A stretch of DNA of 64,000 nt, from contig JAKLMB010000001.1 of the NCBI GenBank assembly GCA_022813625.1, forward strand, positions 62,001 to 126,000, given 5' to 3'. The position numbers and the translations under genes were made by a program. Numbering within the stretch: the first letter of the stretch is position 1; each line of letters opens with the position of its first letter. The notes beneath the pieces are model-generated. The model was given only the letters and a program-made list of their open reading frames with translations. It was not told where the DNA came from and ran no database searches. This stretch comes from Aaosphaeria pasadenensis. Its lineage: Eukaryota; Ascomycota; Dothideomycetes; Pleosporales. This document shows, in pieces, positions 48,988 to 58,762 of this stretch.

Positions 48988-50494
48988 TGTTGTTGTAGCT
49001 TCCGTTATATCGAAGGTCAAGATACAGGTACAGCTATCGGTGTAAGTACGGGACGGTACTTGAACGATAGAAGCGCGGGGAAACTTGTGGGGTCAAGAAT
49101 TGTTCTTAATAAATTGGAAGATCTGAAGGATTGTGAAAAAGGCCACGTTCGAGTGTAGCGAAGGGTTTTTATTCTTCTTTTTTGCGAGGGCCGAAGATAG
49201 CCTCAAGCTGCGCATAGGGGAAATCTTGAGTTTCTATTATGAAGTGTCGCCTCATCCTGCCATTAGGGTACAGATAGAGGCGGGTTTCTGACTAGGAGCC
49301 ACGGAGCCACTGGTGACGGGCTGACGTTCCACAATCGCTGGACTTCCATTGGTTCGTTGGTGGACGGGAGAGGGCCCTCGTGACCGTCGTGGGCAGGAAC
49401 GCCGAGGGGCTGGTTGAGTACGAGCAGAGTTCGTCCATCACGCAGTTTCAGAAGGGGGGAGAGTAGAAAAGTGAGGTTTGGTATTGGAGGAGTAGGACAG
49501 GTAGTTGGTGATATATAATAGTGGAAGAGAAAGTATGGGGAAGAGGACGTGTCGCCTGGAGTTCCGACGGCCAAATGATAAAATCGCGCGACACGAGTTG
49601 TACTTATGGCCGCCGGCACGCGGTTGAGGGCCGGCAATAGTTGTATGTACACAGTATGGCGATTTCCGCTGTATATCCTGAACTTGCCCTCCGGCATCAT
49701 CTCTAAACTCCCCATGCTGTTATTATACTCGGAATTGTCTTCCATGTCTCTCCGTGTCTATACATCACTAACCCCGCAGATTGTGCTCATCCTCGTCCTC
49801 GTCCGCGTTCCTGTACGTTACTCTATGTGATCTTTCTGAGCCAGACTATACCGAAAATGCATAGATGGAGCATGGTACGAGCACCTACGGCTCGATACTC
49901 ATCCAACAAGAGTCGATATTCCTCTTCCCACTACTCCGTACTGGAGGTTTTGTACAATGTATTGGATTAACACGACGGGCAGCACTCGCTAATCCGTCCC
50001 ACCACGACTTTAGTTGGCATTGAGGAGCGCATCGCATGAATTCATGCCAATCCTGCCTTCCTTCCTTCCTTTTTTTTCCATCTTGTTCCTATTGTGTGCT
50101 CCGTAGATATTGTAAAATTTCCTATTCTACTTCGTGCCTACCTTGCCTGCTTACTTGATCGACTCCGAGATATCGATATGATCCTTCCTAAACAGGCAGC
50201 TGCCATATCAGGCATCCCCATGTCGCCTCGATGACGTATCATATTGTTTCAAACTGCATAAAGATATCGATCGGCCAATCATATCTCTCCTCATGGTATA
50301 TTGGCTTCAAGTAGGAGGAGGCTGGGGGAGGGACTTTGGGGTCTACACGTGCTCCTTCTTGGTATCTTCGATGTTAATAAATCAACAGGCGACCTCCGTT
50401 TCTACCTAGGTATGTAAACATCGTGGCAGTCGATCTCTCGCCCCTTTCTCACCGGATATCATAGCATCAGTGCATTCTCGGATTGCTTCCCGTC
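48988..50494. other. Divergent intergenic region, aminotransferase / AAA ATPase
   Basis: A 1.5 kb spacer with both promoters. It contains TACTCCGTAC at 49932-49941 and a perfect 10 bp palindrome TACCTAGGTA at 50403-50412, about 80 bp before the ATPase start. No coding frame is supported. Confidence 0.5.
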
Positions 50495-52531
50495 ATGGCC
50501 TCATGCGATGACTTCACCTTTATTGAGACCGACCAGCCAAGTGCTCAAGGCAGCAAACCCGAATCTCTCTTTAGTGACTTCTACAAGTTCACATCTGGCA
50601 AATCCACCGACCTAGACGTACAGATCGTCACCGCCCTCCGTGCTAAACACCCTGAATTGATTGTGACTACTGTGCCTGGCTCGAATTGCAACCTTCTCCA
50701 ATTCGCCGCTGCCGGATTCGCCCAAGCAGATCTCGACGAGGATTCTGAGCCCGTCCTGCGCTGGCGTGGCTTCGTTGGCCCCGCGCACAGAGGAGGCCAA
50801 GGTTTTCTGGCGGAGAACATCTTCTTCGCCCGCTATAACTACACCTGGAACAGTGAGAATTTCATCTTGTATACTGTCGTCGTCGGCTATGGCACCCTGC
50901 AGTACATTTTGAAAGAGCCGAGGGGTAACGAGAATCCATACTCTAACTCCTCGGTCGTCAGCGCCCTCCTGGCCACCATCGGTGCATGGCTCATCAAGGA
51001 GGAACCTGCTATCTACGTATATGATGGGTACTGGCAGAGGAGCACGAAGTTATGGGAGCAAGTCAAGAAGGCGAAGTGGGATGATGTGATACTAGATCCG
51101 AAAATGAAGAAAGCCGTCAAGGAGGTAGCCAATAAATTCTTCGATAGCGAGGAAATCTACAAAGAATACGGCGTGCCATGGTAAGTGAAAGCCCAATTTC
51201 CTTATACAGTTCAGTGAAGAGGCGAATAGATAGAGCTGATGGATCGATAGGAAACGTGGCCTAAGTAAGTTTTCTGGCGCCAGAATAATGGGATTGCATG
51301 AATTGATGACTTTTTTAGTTTTCCACGGCCCAGTCGGAAATGGAAAGACCATTTCACTGAAGGCTCTGATGCATACGTTGAATGATCGAAAGCCTCCGGT
51401 GGTGACTCTGTATGTCAAATCTGCGCCGTACAATTACAACATCCGACAGGTCTTTGAGATGGCAAGGTCCATGACGCCCTGCATGCTGGTCTTGGAAGAC
51501 ATCGACACCATCGTAACGCCAGGTACTCGAAGTTACTTCTTCAACGAAGTTGACGGGTTGGAAAGTAATGACGGTACGTGCTTGTGTCAATTGCTGCCTG
51601 TTCCATTCAAAGGACGTGTCTGCTAATAAGTGAAAAACAGGAATCTTGATGATTGCAACAACAAACCATTGTGAGGCGAACAACAGCTGTACGGTTACTT
51701 CTGTTGACTAATTCGAAATGTAGTGGATCAGCTCGACCCAGGTCTGTCTCAAAGGCCGAGTCGCTTCGACCGGAAGTACCTGTTCCCAATGCCTGATAAG
51801 GTGCGTGTGTCAGCTTCCAAGATGTTGCGTATTCGTGTATGCTAATCCGAACCGTAGGCGGAGCGCTCTCTTTATGGTAACCGACTCCTGCAGAAACGTG
51901 TCTGCGTCGAAGTGAGGCTAACTAGCTACCAGCTCAATATTGGCGGAACAAGTTGAAGAACAAGAAGAACATAGAGTTCCCGGCAAAATTGTGTGACGCC
52001 ATGGCCGGCATCACTGACGACTTCAGTTTCGCGTATCTGAAGGAGGCATTCGTAGCGACTCTACTAGATCTTGCAAGGAATTCCGACGACGATAGCGATG
52101 ACGAAGGTGAGGGTGTTATTGATGGGTCTGACGACGATGAATCCGACCCGTTCGGCAAGTACAAGATCTGGCGGGTGTTCAAAGCGCAGGTCAAGATTCT
52201 ACGTCGCGAAATGGGTGGGGAAGAGGACGGCCAACGGGTTGACCCAAGAATAAGGGCCGACGGGCAGGTCGGCGGTGGTGCGGCTCATGAGGGAATTTAT
52301 CAAGGTTCCCAGCCGTGCGTACAGGGGCTTGAAGGTGAGGCTGGAGGATTGCATCGTGGCAAGGCTCCTTTGCCCTTGGGGTGGAGTAGGGAATCGCAGG
52401 GCATAGCAAGCGCAAGGGACATCACTCATCAGAGTGGCTCGGTTCTCAGCCCTATCCACTCGTTCGCTCCCCTCCCTAGTACCAAGTTGTCGAAGTTAAA
52501 CGAAGGTGTATGGGAATGGGGCTCCCCCTAG
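50495..52531 (+). CDS. BCS1-like AAA ATPase (seven exons)
   Basis: Seven exons: 50495-51180, 51251-51264, 51319-51573, 51641-51670, 51724-51800, 51858-51876 and 51933-52531, giving 559 residues. The N-terminal ~225 residues have no recognised domain. The AAA module follows: Walker A GPVGNGKT near residue 238, Walker B VLEDID near 290 with the catalytic Glu, sensor-1 MIATTNH, and the RPSRFDRK arginine-finger segment. Exons of 14, 30 and 19 nt are required to join these motifs. An acidic stretch (DDDSDDEGEG) follows the C-terminal helices. The nearest group is the fungal cytosolic AAA ATPases related to Bcs1; no mitochondrial signal or membrane helix is seen, so complex III assembly is unlikely. 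Substrates are unknown. The last ~90 residues are Gly-rich and look unlike the rest, so the 3' end of the model is uncertain. Confidence 0.85.
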
Positions 52532-52968
52532 CCGAGGTATATGTAATATTCTTGAGTTTGGCCCGTATATACTCCGTACATGCATCATTACTATTCCTAG
52601 TCATTTCGGCAATGCTATTATTGTGGCGGTACAAAGTAGTGATGCCAGGATATTGCCAGCCTTCCGAAGTGCATCGAATACGAGAAACACGGGCTTGGAT
52701 GATTTGCTTCATTCAGGTGGGTAACAATATAGCGGTACGTCTCGTTGGCATCCGCCTGGGCAAGACATGTGAAGAAGAGGGAGGGATGGAGAGAAGGGTG
52801 AGGGAGAGAATGAAAGAGATACTGCATTTGCCAATTGCGGAAATAGACGGGCGTTGCCACTTGGATGAGCCTAACGGGGCGGGGGCATTATCCGTTGGTT
52901 GCCATGTTGAAATTGATGGACTGAAGACTTATTACATCATGTTTGGAGAGGATACTGCTCGTCGGTAG
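52510..52968 (+). CDS. Doubtful small open frame at the 3' end of the ATPase gene
   Basis: A frame of 152 codons overlaps the last 22 bases of the ATPase model in another frame. It starts with a hydrophobic segment (VISAMLLLW) and ends with a charged part (MERRVRERMKEI). No family is recognised. It could be a small gene, part of a 3' untranslated region, or chance. Confidence 0.15.
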   Translation: MGMGLPLAEVYVIFLSLARIYSVHASLLFLVISAMLLLWRYKVVMPGYCQPSEVHRIRETRAWMICFIQVGNNIAVRLVGIRLGKTCEEEGGMERRVRERMKEILHLPIAEIDGRCHLDEPNGAGALSVGCHVEIDGLKTYYIMFGEDTARR

Positions 52969-54334
52969 ATACGACCACGAGGTAGGTGGAGAGGAGTGAA
53001 CGATAATCGATCAGGTGGTACGAGTTTCTATCTATTTGTCCCGTTGCAAAGGTGTTTGGTAGGCTACTTCCCGTCAACCGCTACCAATTCCAATCTTTTC
53101 AATTCTTCTAGAAGGCTTCTAGTGTGAGTATGCCTGCAGATCGCAGTCAGCATCTTACTCCCCTCCTATCCCCATGATCCCAGTAGAACTCGCTGCGGAT
53201 TGAAGCCGCCTGTTCCCCCGTCGGCTATTCGAGGACGACACACGCAGATCGTTGTATGACCGCTTGAGCACCAAGGACAACGGAGACGCAACACCGCAAA
53301 GATGCAACGATGCTGCAGCGGACGCAAGGATGCCAATTCTTAGCAAGACGCCAACCGAGTAAGAGGAGTGTATGGCGTGTATGGGTAAGTCGGCAGGTAA
53401 TGTAGTCATGCCAAAGGTAGGTGTGTTGTTGGTCGTTTAGTCGTTAGTGGCATCCGCCGGTCAAGGCATACTTGGACTGGGGGAGCTCAAGCGCTGCCCG
53501 ATTTAGAGACCCGGTGAGCGAAAAGTCATGGTCAAGCATCAACCGCCGTCAACCGTCAACTGTCAAGCGTCTTCTCCAGCGTCAAGCGAACTGCCAGCTG
53601 CCAGATGACCATGGGACATGAATCCATACTGCCCTCTGCATATCCGCATCCCAGCCCGTCGTCCCCGGCCAAACTCCAATGCGCCCAATCCACGCCCTTT
53701 CCCCTCCATCCTAAACATTCACCTCCACTGCTCCGTACTCCATAGTCCATACACTCTGACTGCAATCATCATCCCCCCTCTCACCCCAACCCCCATAATG
53801 CTTGTCTCCATTACTACACAGCATTCTGTCATTGACCTGTGAGAAGTCGAAACGTGATAGAGCCATACGATGTGATTTGTCCATTTTCCTTTCTCTCTAT
53901 CATCCTACGGCCACTGCCATCTGCCCGCTGGCCGCTGGCCACTTGGTTGCTACGTGCAGGCAACGACTAAACTCGCGCCTTACATTTCATCAGCCGCAGG
54001 CCATTTCCATTTCGCACTCCGCCGAATGAAAGGTTAAAACGTGCAACTTTCTCAACCACCATCCTTTTTTCTTCTTTCGCTCTTCCTTTGACGACGGGTT
54101 TCTCTCTCCTACTTTCATATCAGTCAATTCAAGTTCCACTTCTTCTTCGTCATTTATTTCCAATCAACATCAATTATTGTCTGGCTTCCACAGTTGGATA
54201 CCTCGCTTTGTTAGGTGCCAACATACGCGGATAATGCAACTCCAGCCGCGGTGACACCGCCACATCGCCTACTCACCGTCATCCCAAAGCAAACACTCAG
54301 CAGCGTCCTTTTACTGCATCATTGCACTGCACAA
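52532..54334. other. Intergenic region upstream of zinc-cluster regulator
   Basis: About 1.8 kb. It contains TACTCCGTAC at 52570-52579 and a related CTCCGTA at 53731-53737. The last 300 bases before the regulator start are pyrimidine-rich (CTTCTTCG, TTTCTCTC), consistent with a promoter and leader. No gene other than the doubtful frame at 52510 is seen. Confidence 0.5.
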
Positions 54335-56668
54335 ATGGCACAAAGGCAACCGGTTGTCTCTGCACTTGGCCGTGTTTTGGCATCCGATGAGACTTGGGCA
54401 GATCTCGTCTCCTGGAACGATGTCGAGGAGATCGTAGACCCTCTGTTCCAAGGCGGTGCTCCAGCCATCACCACCACAACTGCAGAAGATGGGTTTGGTT
54501 CCGATTATCCAATTGCTTCTTTCGAACAGTCCTTCCCATCTGCGCCGGCATCTATAGTCGACGAACCAACGTTCCTTGACTACACCGTGTCTGGTGCGCC
54601 ATCTATCATCGATGGACCTTCCTCGCCTGGACGATCATTTTCCTGGCTCAGCACTTCCCCATCCTTCTCCACAACTGCTACCTCACCAGCCGTGGGAAGA
54701 AACGGCAGCAGGCCATATGCCAATTCTCTAAATGCACTTGACGACCGCCCCTTCTCCCTTCGATGTGTCCAGGACTCTCCATTGCTAGAGACTGAGGAGC
54801 AATTCCTTAATCACAGCTTCCATTCAGACATCGCCTACGATGCACCCTTCAATCCATTCCTACATGGGACTTCGCATACGTTCAATTCCTTGGACGTCAG
54901 CTCTTCTCAGGCTTTCTCCAACGTCGGCGACTGGGCCGATCAGTCGCAGACCATTGAGCCTATTCCTGAGCTTGACCATGCAAGAGCAATTCCCATTCCC
55001 CATTCGTCCTTTTCACACAGCCAGGGCATGCAGTCGGCGCCGAGATCCAGTGAGCAATACTACTCATCCGTCAATGAGATGCCAGCGGGCATTGCAATTC
55101 CCAGACACAGGCGGACCGCACCGCATGGCATGAACGAACACTCCCCTTCTTGGAGTCAGCATGTTCCGCCTCTGTTATCAGTCTCCCCCGAAACGAGAAG
55201 GCGTCCTCGCAGTACTACGATGTCGAGGACCAGTTCCCGCACAGAGCCACGACGCTCCCGCAACAGTCTTACAACTCCCTCCCCAACATCCAATACCTTC
55301 GGGTGGGTTTCCTATCGCCCGAACCAGTTGACCAACAGACTGGTTGCATCGGCGGCTGAGGGGAGCGTGGGTCGCCGACAGCGTGGCCGCACCAAGGCAC
55401 TCACTGTTGAGCAGCGCCAGAATGCTGCCATCATGAGAAAGATCGGTGCTTGCTCAAACTGTCAAAAGAGGAAAGAAAAGTGTGATCGGGGGACTCCGTG
55501 CAAGTCATGTCTGGAACATTACAAGGGAGATCTCATCAACTTCCCATGCCGCGGACGGCGCTTGTCCAATCTATCCCAAGCATTTCTCTCAGAGCGTTTA
55601 GGCTGGCACCCTACAGGTCGAACATTGGAGTCATTCGTCGCGCCACAGGGTTTTGACGTTGTGACGGGGATCCAATACAACATTCCTGTCAACTTTGGAT
55701 TCGGACCTGCGTTGCATGTTCCAGTGCATGCTTTGCAGATAACAGACGAGTCCAAGCTCTATCACCAGCATGTCGTCTACTCATGGCCTCCCTCCAACTC
55801 GCAAAGTGGCATTCACTCTCATGCAATCTTACCAGCGGTAATTGCTTCAGGTGCACTGCCATCTATCACGGAAGTACTGGACAACCACCTTTCCCTCCTT
55901 GTCACCCAGCACTTCCGCATGTTTCCTCTCTTTTGCTCCCCTCTACGAATCCTCAAAGGTGTTTACATCTTCTTTAGATCTCTGACTCCAGACAACGCAC
56001 ACTCTCACCTCCTTCGCCAGGCGCTCAAACTCCTAGTCTTGGTTCACATTGGTGGGGATATCACGCTTCCATCGATTTCATCAGATGCTGTGCTCATGCA
56101 ACTCGCTCGGTCGTCACTGCCGCCTTCCGCCTACTCGACTGAGGTGGACGCCCCGGCGCCAACACCATGCTTCATTCGTGCGCAGTTTGGTGCTGCTATG
56201 CCCGCCCTCGCGTCCGCCCTCATGACGGATGTGCTGTCTGCACTTGAAGTGATCCTTTTGAACCGTGCAAACGAGGACTGGCCCGTCGCCATCGCGGTTT
56301 TGATCACCCTTCTCATGACGGTCGAGAGCATCCATTACCATGACGCAAGATTACCCTATCACGCTTATCACGACTCTGCGCACTGTCAGCCAAATCAAAG
56401 CAGCGGGGCTGAAGCTCGAGCAGTCGACGACCAAAGTGTCGAATATCTTCTCGAGTACTACTCAGCATGCTTCTCGGGCTGTCATTCCCGTCTGCGCCCA
56501 GACTGGGACGGTGATGCAGTCCAAGACAAGTTCATCCAGGGCGTAAGAGATGCCATCAGTAATGCTGGGGGATATCTCGAGGCAAAAGCTACTGGAGAGA
56601 GAACCAACGAAGATATGGGATTCTTCTTTGATCGACTGGTTGCAAGACTTCTTATCTTAAAGTTGTAG
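54335..56668 (+). CDS. Transcription factor with internal Zn2Cys6 cluster
   Basis: A single exon of 777 residues from the first ATG (the frame is open further upstream but only with non-ATG codons). Residues 1-360 are Ser/Pro-rich and acidic in parts, like a regulatory arm. A zinc cluster begins at residue 373: C-x2-C-x6-C-x5-C-x2-C-x12-C, with a basic KRKEK before the third cysteine; it is followed by a basic RGRRL. The last spacing is longer than in Gal4-type proteins. The C-terminal ~350 residues are helical without a named domain. I infer a DNA-binding regulator. Its layout (long disordered arm, mid-protein cluster with an extended last loop, helical tail) parallels the regulator at 12762-15492, though the sequences are not close. 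Confidence 0.85.
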   Translation: MAQRQPVVSALGRVLASDETWADLVSWNDVEEIVDPLFQGGAPAITTTTAEDGFGSDYPIASFEQSFPSAPASIVDEPTFLDYTVSGAPSIIDGPSSPGRSFSWLSTSPSFSTTATSPAVGRNGSRPYANSLNALDDRPFSLRCVQDSPLLETEEQFLNHSFHSDIAYDAPFNPFLHGTSHTFNSLDVSSSQAFSNVGDWADQSQTIEPIPELDHARAIPIPHSSFSHSQGMQSAPRSSEQYYSSVNEMPAGIAIPRHRRTAPHGMNEHSPSWSQHVPPLLSVSPETRRRPRSTTMSRTSSRTEPRRSRNSLTTPSPTSNTFGWVSYRPNQLTNRLVASAAEGSVGRRQRGRTKALTVEQRQNAAIMRKIGACSNCQKRKEKCDRGTPCKSCLEHYKGDLINFPCRGRRLSNLSQAFLSERLGWHPTGRTLESFVAPQGFDVVTGIQYNIPVNFGFGPALHVPVHALQITDESKLYHQHVVYSWPPSNSQSGIHSHAILPAVIASGALPSITEVLDNHLSLLVTQHFRMFPLFCSPLRILKGVYIFFRSLTPDNAHSHLLRQALKLLVLVHIGGDITLPSISSDAVLMQLARSSLPPSAYSTEVDAPAPTPCFIRAQFGAAMPALASALMTDVLSALEVILLNRANEDWPVAIAVLITLLMTVESIHYHDARLPYHAYHDSAHCQPNQSSGAEARAVDDQSVEYLLEYYSACFSGCHSRLRPDWDGDAVQDKFIQGVRDAISNAGGYLEAKATGERTNEDMGFFFDRLVARLLILKL

Positions 56669-57780
56669 GAATGATTCATCATGCTTCCTTCCATGTTGAT
56701 TTCTACCAGCTTGCTTTACATCTCCTAGGGATATATTTAATATCCCACATTTCCTTCCTCATTATATTTCCTTCCACCTTCAAATTTCTTTGCTATTTAT
56801 ACGCGCCTTCTTCTTCTTCTTCTTTCTTGCTCTTTTTCTAACTTCACATGCTTTCTTCACGAGACCTATGAACATCCTCATGATCAACGACTGAAGAAGA
56901 ATTTTTCCTTTCCAACGGCATTTTTACGACTGGGGCGTTTGCGTGGCTTAACATACCCTTCTTTTCTCATCCTGGTACAAAATTGCTCCATTGTTTTGTA
57001 CATTATTCCACGCCTGTTACCGGTAGAGATACCAATGTCCATATCTCAGGCGCTTTGCGGTAGGCTCCTCTTTTGTGTTCATTGTTGTAACGATAGCGGG
57101 TCGCGGGCGCATTTGTTCTCATTTAGTTTGGTCACGATATGGGTAGAATAGTTACTAGATTGGAAGGAAGGTCACGGAATTGATTTTAGATAGGACGTTC
57201 TTGAGTTGAAATTTTATATATGATTATTAGGCTCAGATCTTCTTGTCTTGTCCCGTGTGTGTGACTGCATGTATTCCATGACTGGCTGCATCACATCGTC
57301 CGGTTCGTTGGTTCGTTCGGTCATGTTGGGGAAACATGCGGGGCCCTGAATGACCCGGCCATCGCTTCCCTCCCCTTCTACATCCCTCGACTCTCTAGTC
57401 CATTGTATCTACAAGAAGGACCCAAACACCTCTCCTGATTCGTACAACGCGTGATATCAATATAAACAATGCAAAATGATCGACCCAATCAAACGCCCGA
57501 GGAAAGGAAATTCGACTGGACACGACAACGCCGATTTGCTCCGAACAAGGACGAGGAAATGGATTATAAAAAAGGAGTAGAGCAAAAAGAGTGGAGGAAG
57601 CCACCTGGTAAACGAATAGAAACGGGGGTTATGGATGAAGGTATATTAACAATCGGGAAAGGGGGATATGGGATATGCAAATATGTAAATTATGCACCAA
57701 GTTCTCCGCTTGTCTTGGAGAACGGGACAATGAATGAGGTTTATTCTCTTTTTCTTATTATGTTTCTTGCTTTCTTAAGC
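56669..57780. other. Convergent intergenic region
   Basis: About 1.1 kb between converging genes, T-rich on the plus strand just after the regulator stop. It should contain both 3' regions. A long plus-strand frame starting at 57469 is mostly antisense to the membrane protein gene and is not annotated. Confidence 0.5.
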
Positions 57781-58762
57781 TTAGAAGTTCCGAGACGCGG
57801 GGACAGGCTCGGTGGGCTTCGTCATATTGGCATTGGGCGCCGGGTACCCTGGATGCATACCGTTTCCGTTCACGTTTCCGTTTGTGTATCCATTGGCAGT
57901 GCCGGCCTCGGTGGCAGCAGCGCCTCGGAAGTATCTCGCGCCGTCGTGGGCGGCGTCGCCGTTGGGCTCGGAGGTGGCCATGTTCATCTTGGACTCGTTG
58001 GAGTAGTGGTGCTTGGAGCTGGCGGCGGGCATGAAGTCGATGAAGAAGCTGAGGACGTAGAAGAAGAAGACGAAGGCGATGACCCACTCGAGAACAGCTG
58101 CTACGTTATAGCGGTGTGTCTTTTGCGTGACGCCGAAGGCGATGGCGAGGGCGACCTCGATGAGGATGAAGGACAGCTTGATCCAGAAGGAGTAGCGGAG
58201 GACGGAGTGCTCGCGGAAGTGGATGCCGAGACGCTGGTACTCCCAGCAGATGAAGATGGCACTGACAATGTAGCCTGCGATGAAGACGCCCAGGAAGATG
58301 TTGTGTAGGCGGTTGTGGCGGAGCGCGTCGAAGATGCTGAGGAGGATGAGGCCTGCTGCGCCCACGATGGCCGCGACGATGGACAGACCCGAGTAGATCT
58401 TCTGCCAGATCGATGTGTTGGGTGTCAGGCGCCCGGTATGTCGCAGCCAGCGCTCGAGGATGAAGGCGATGTCGAAGGTTACGACGGTCACGGTGGACAT
58501 GGCGATGAAGAGGGGTTTGAGGCCTTGTGCGCCGATGTCTGCGTCATCTCTTGTTAGAATTGACTTCTCTAAGGTACGCCGCGGGGCAGAATGGTTGGTA
58601 GGGAAGTGGCTTCATACCTGATATGTAGGCTATCGTTTGTTTTGGGTCCATTGAAGAGTAGTGTGGGCTTCCTTCCGATGACCACACTGCCAGCATGGTG
58701 ATCAACATCGCCAGCCAGACGAAGGCTGAGAATACGGGTACGAATGTTGTTAGACCCCACAT
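57781..58762 (-). CDS. FRAG1/DRAM/Sfk1-family membrane protein
   Basis: Two exons, 58762-58618 and 58538-57781, give 300 residues. The first exon encodes the start and first membrane helix (PVFSAFVWLAMLITMLAVW) and an extracellular loop with a short YIS-D join. Five further hydrophobic segments follow in the second exon, giving about six helices. The C-terminus is hydrophilic with Asn/Gly-rich NGYTNGNVNGNG. Helix count, length and the TTFVPVFSAF start fit the FRAG1/DRAM/Sfk1 family. In yeast Sfk1 works with the Stt4 PI4-kinase at the plasma membrane and helps keep lipid asymmetry. Which branch of the family this belongs to is inference. The start is the first ATG of the frame. Confidence 0.82.

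Noticed and set aside
57469..58308. 279-codon plus-strand frame, acidic C-terminus
   Set aside because: Mostly antisense to the Sfk1-like gene; the Glu/Asp-rich end mirrors its codons.
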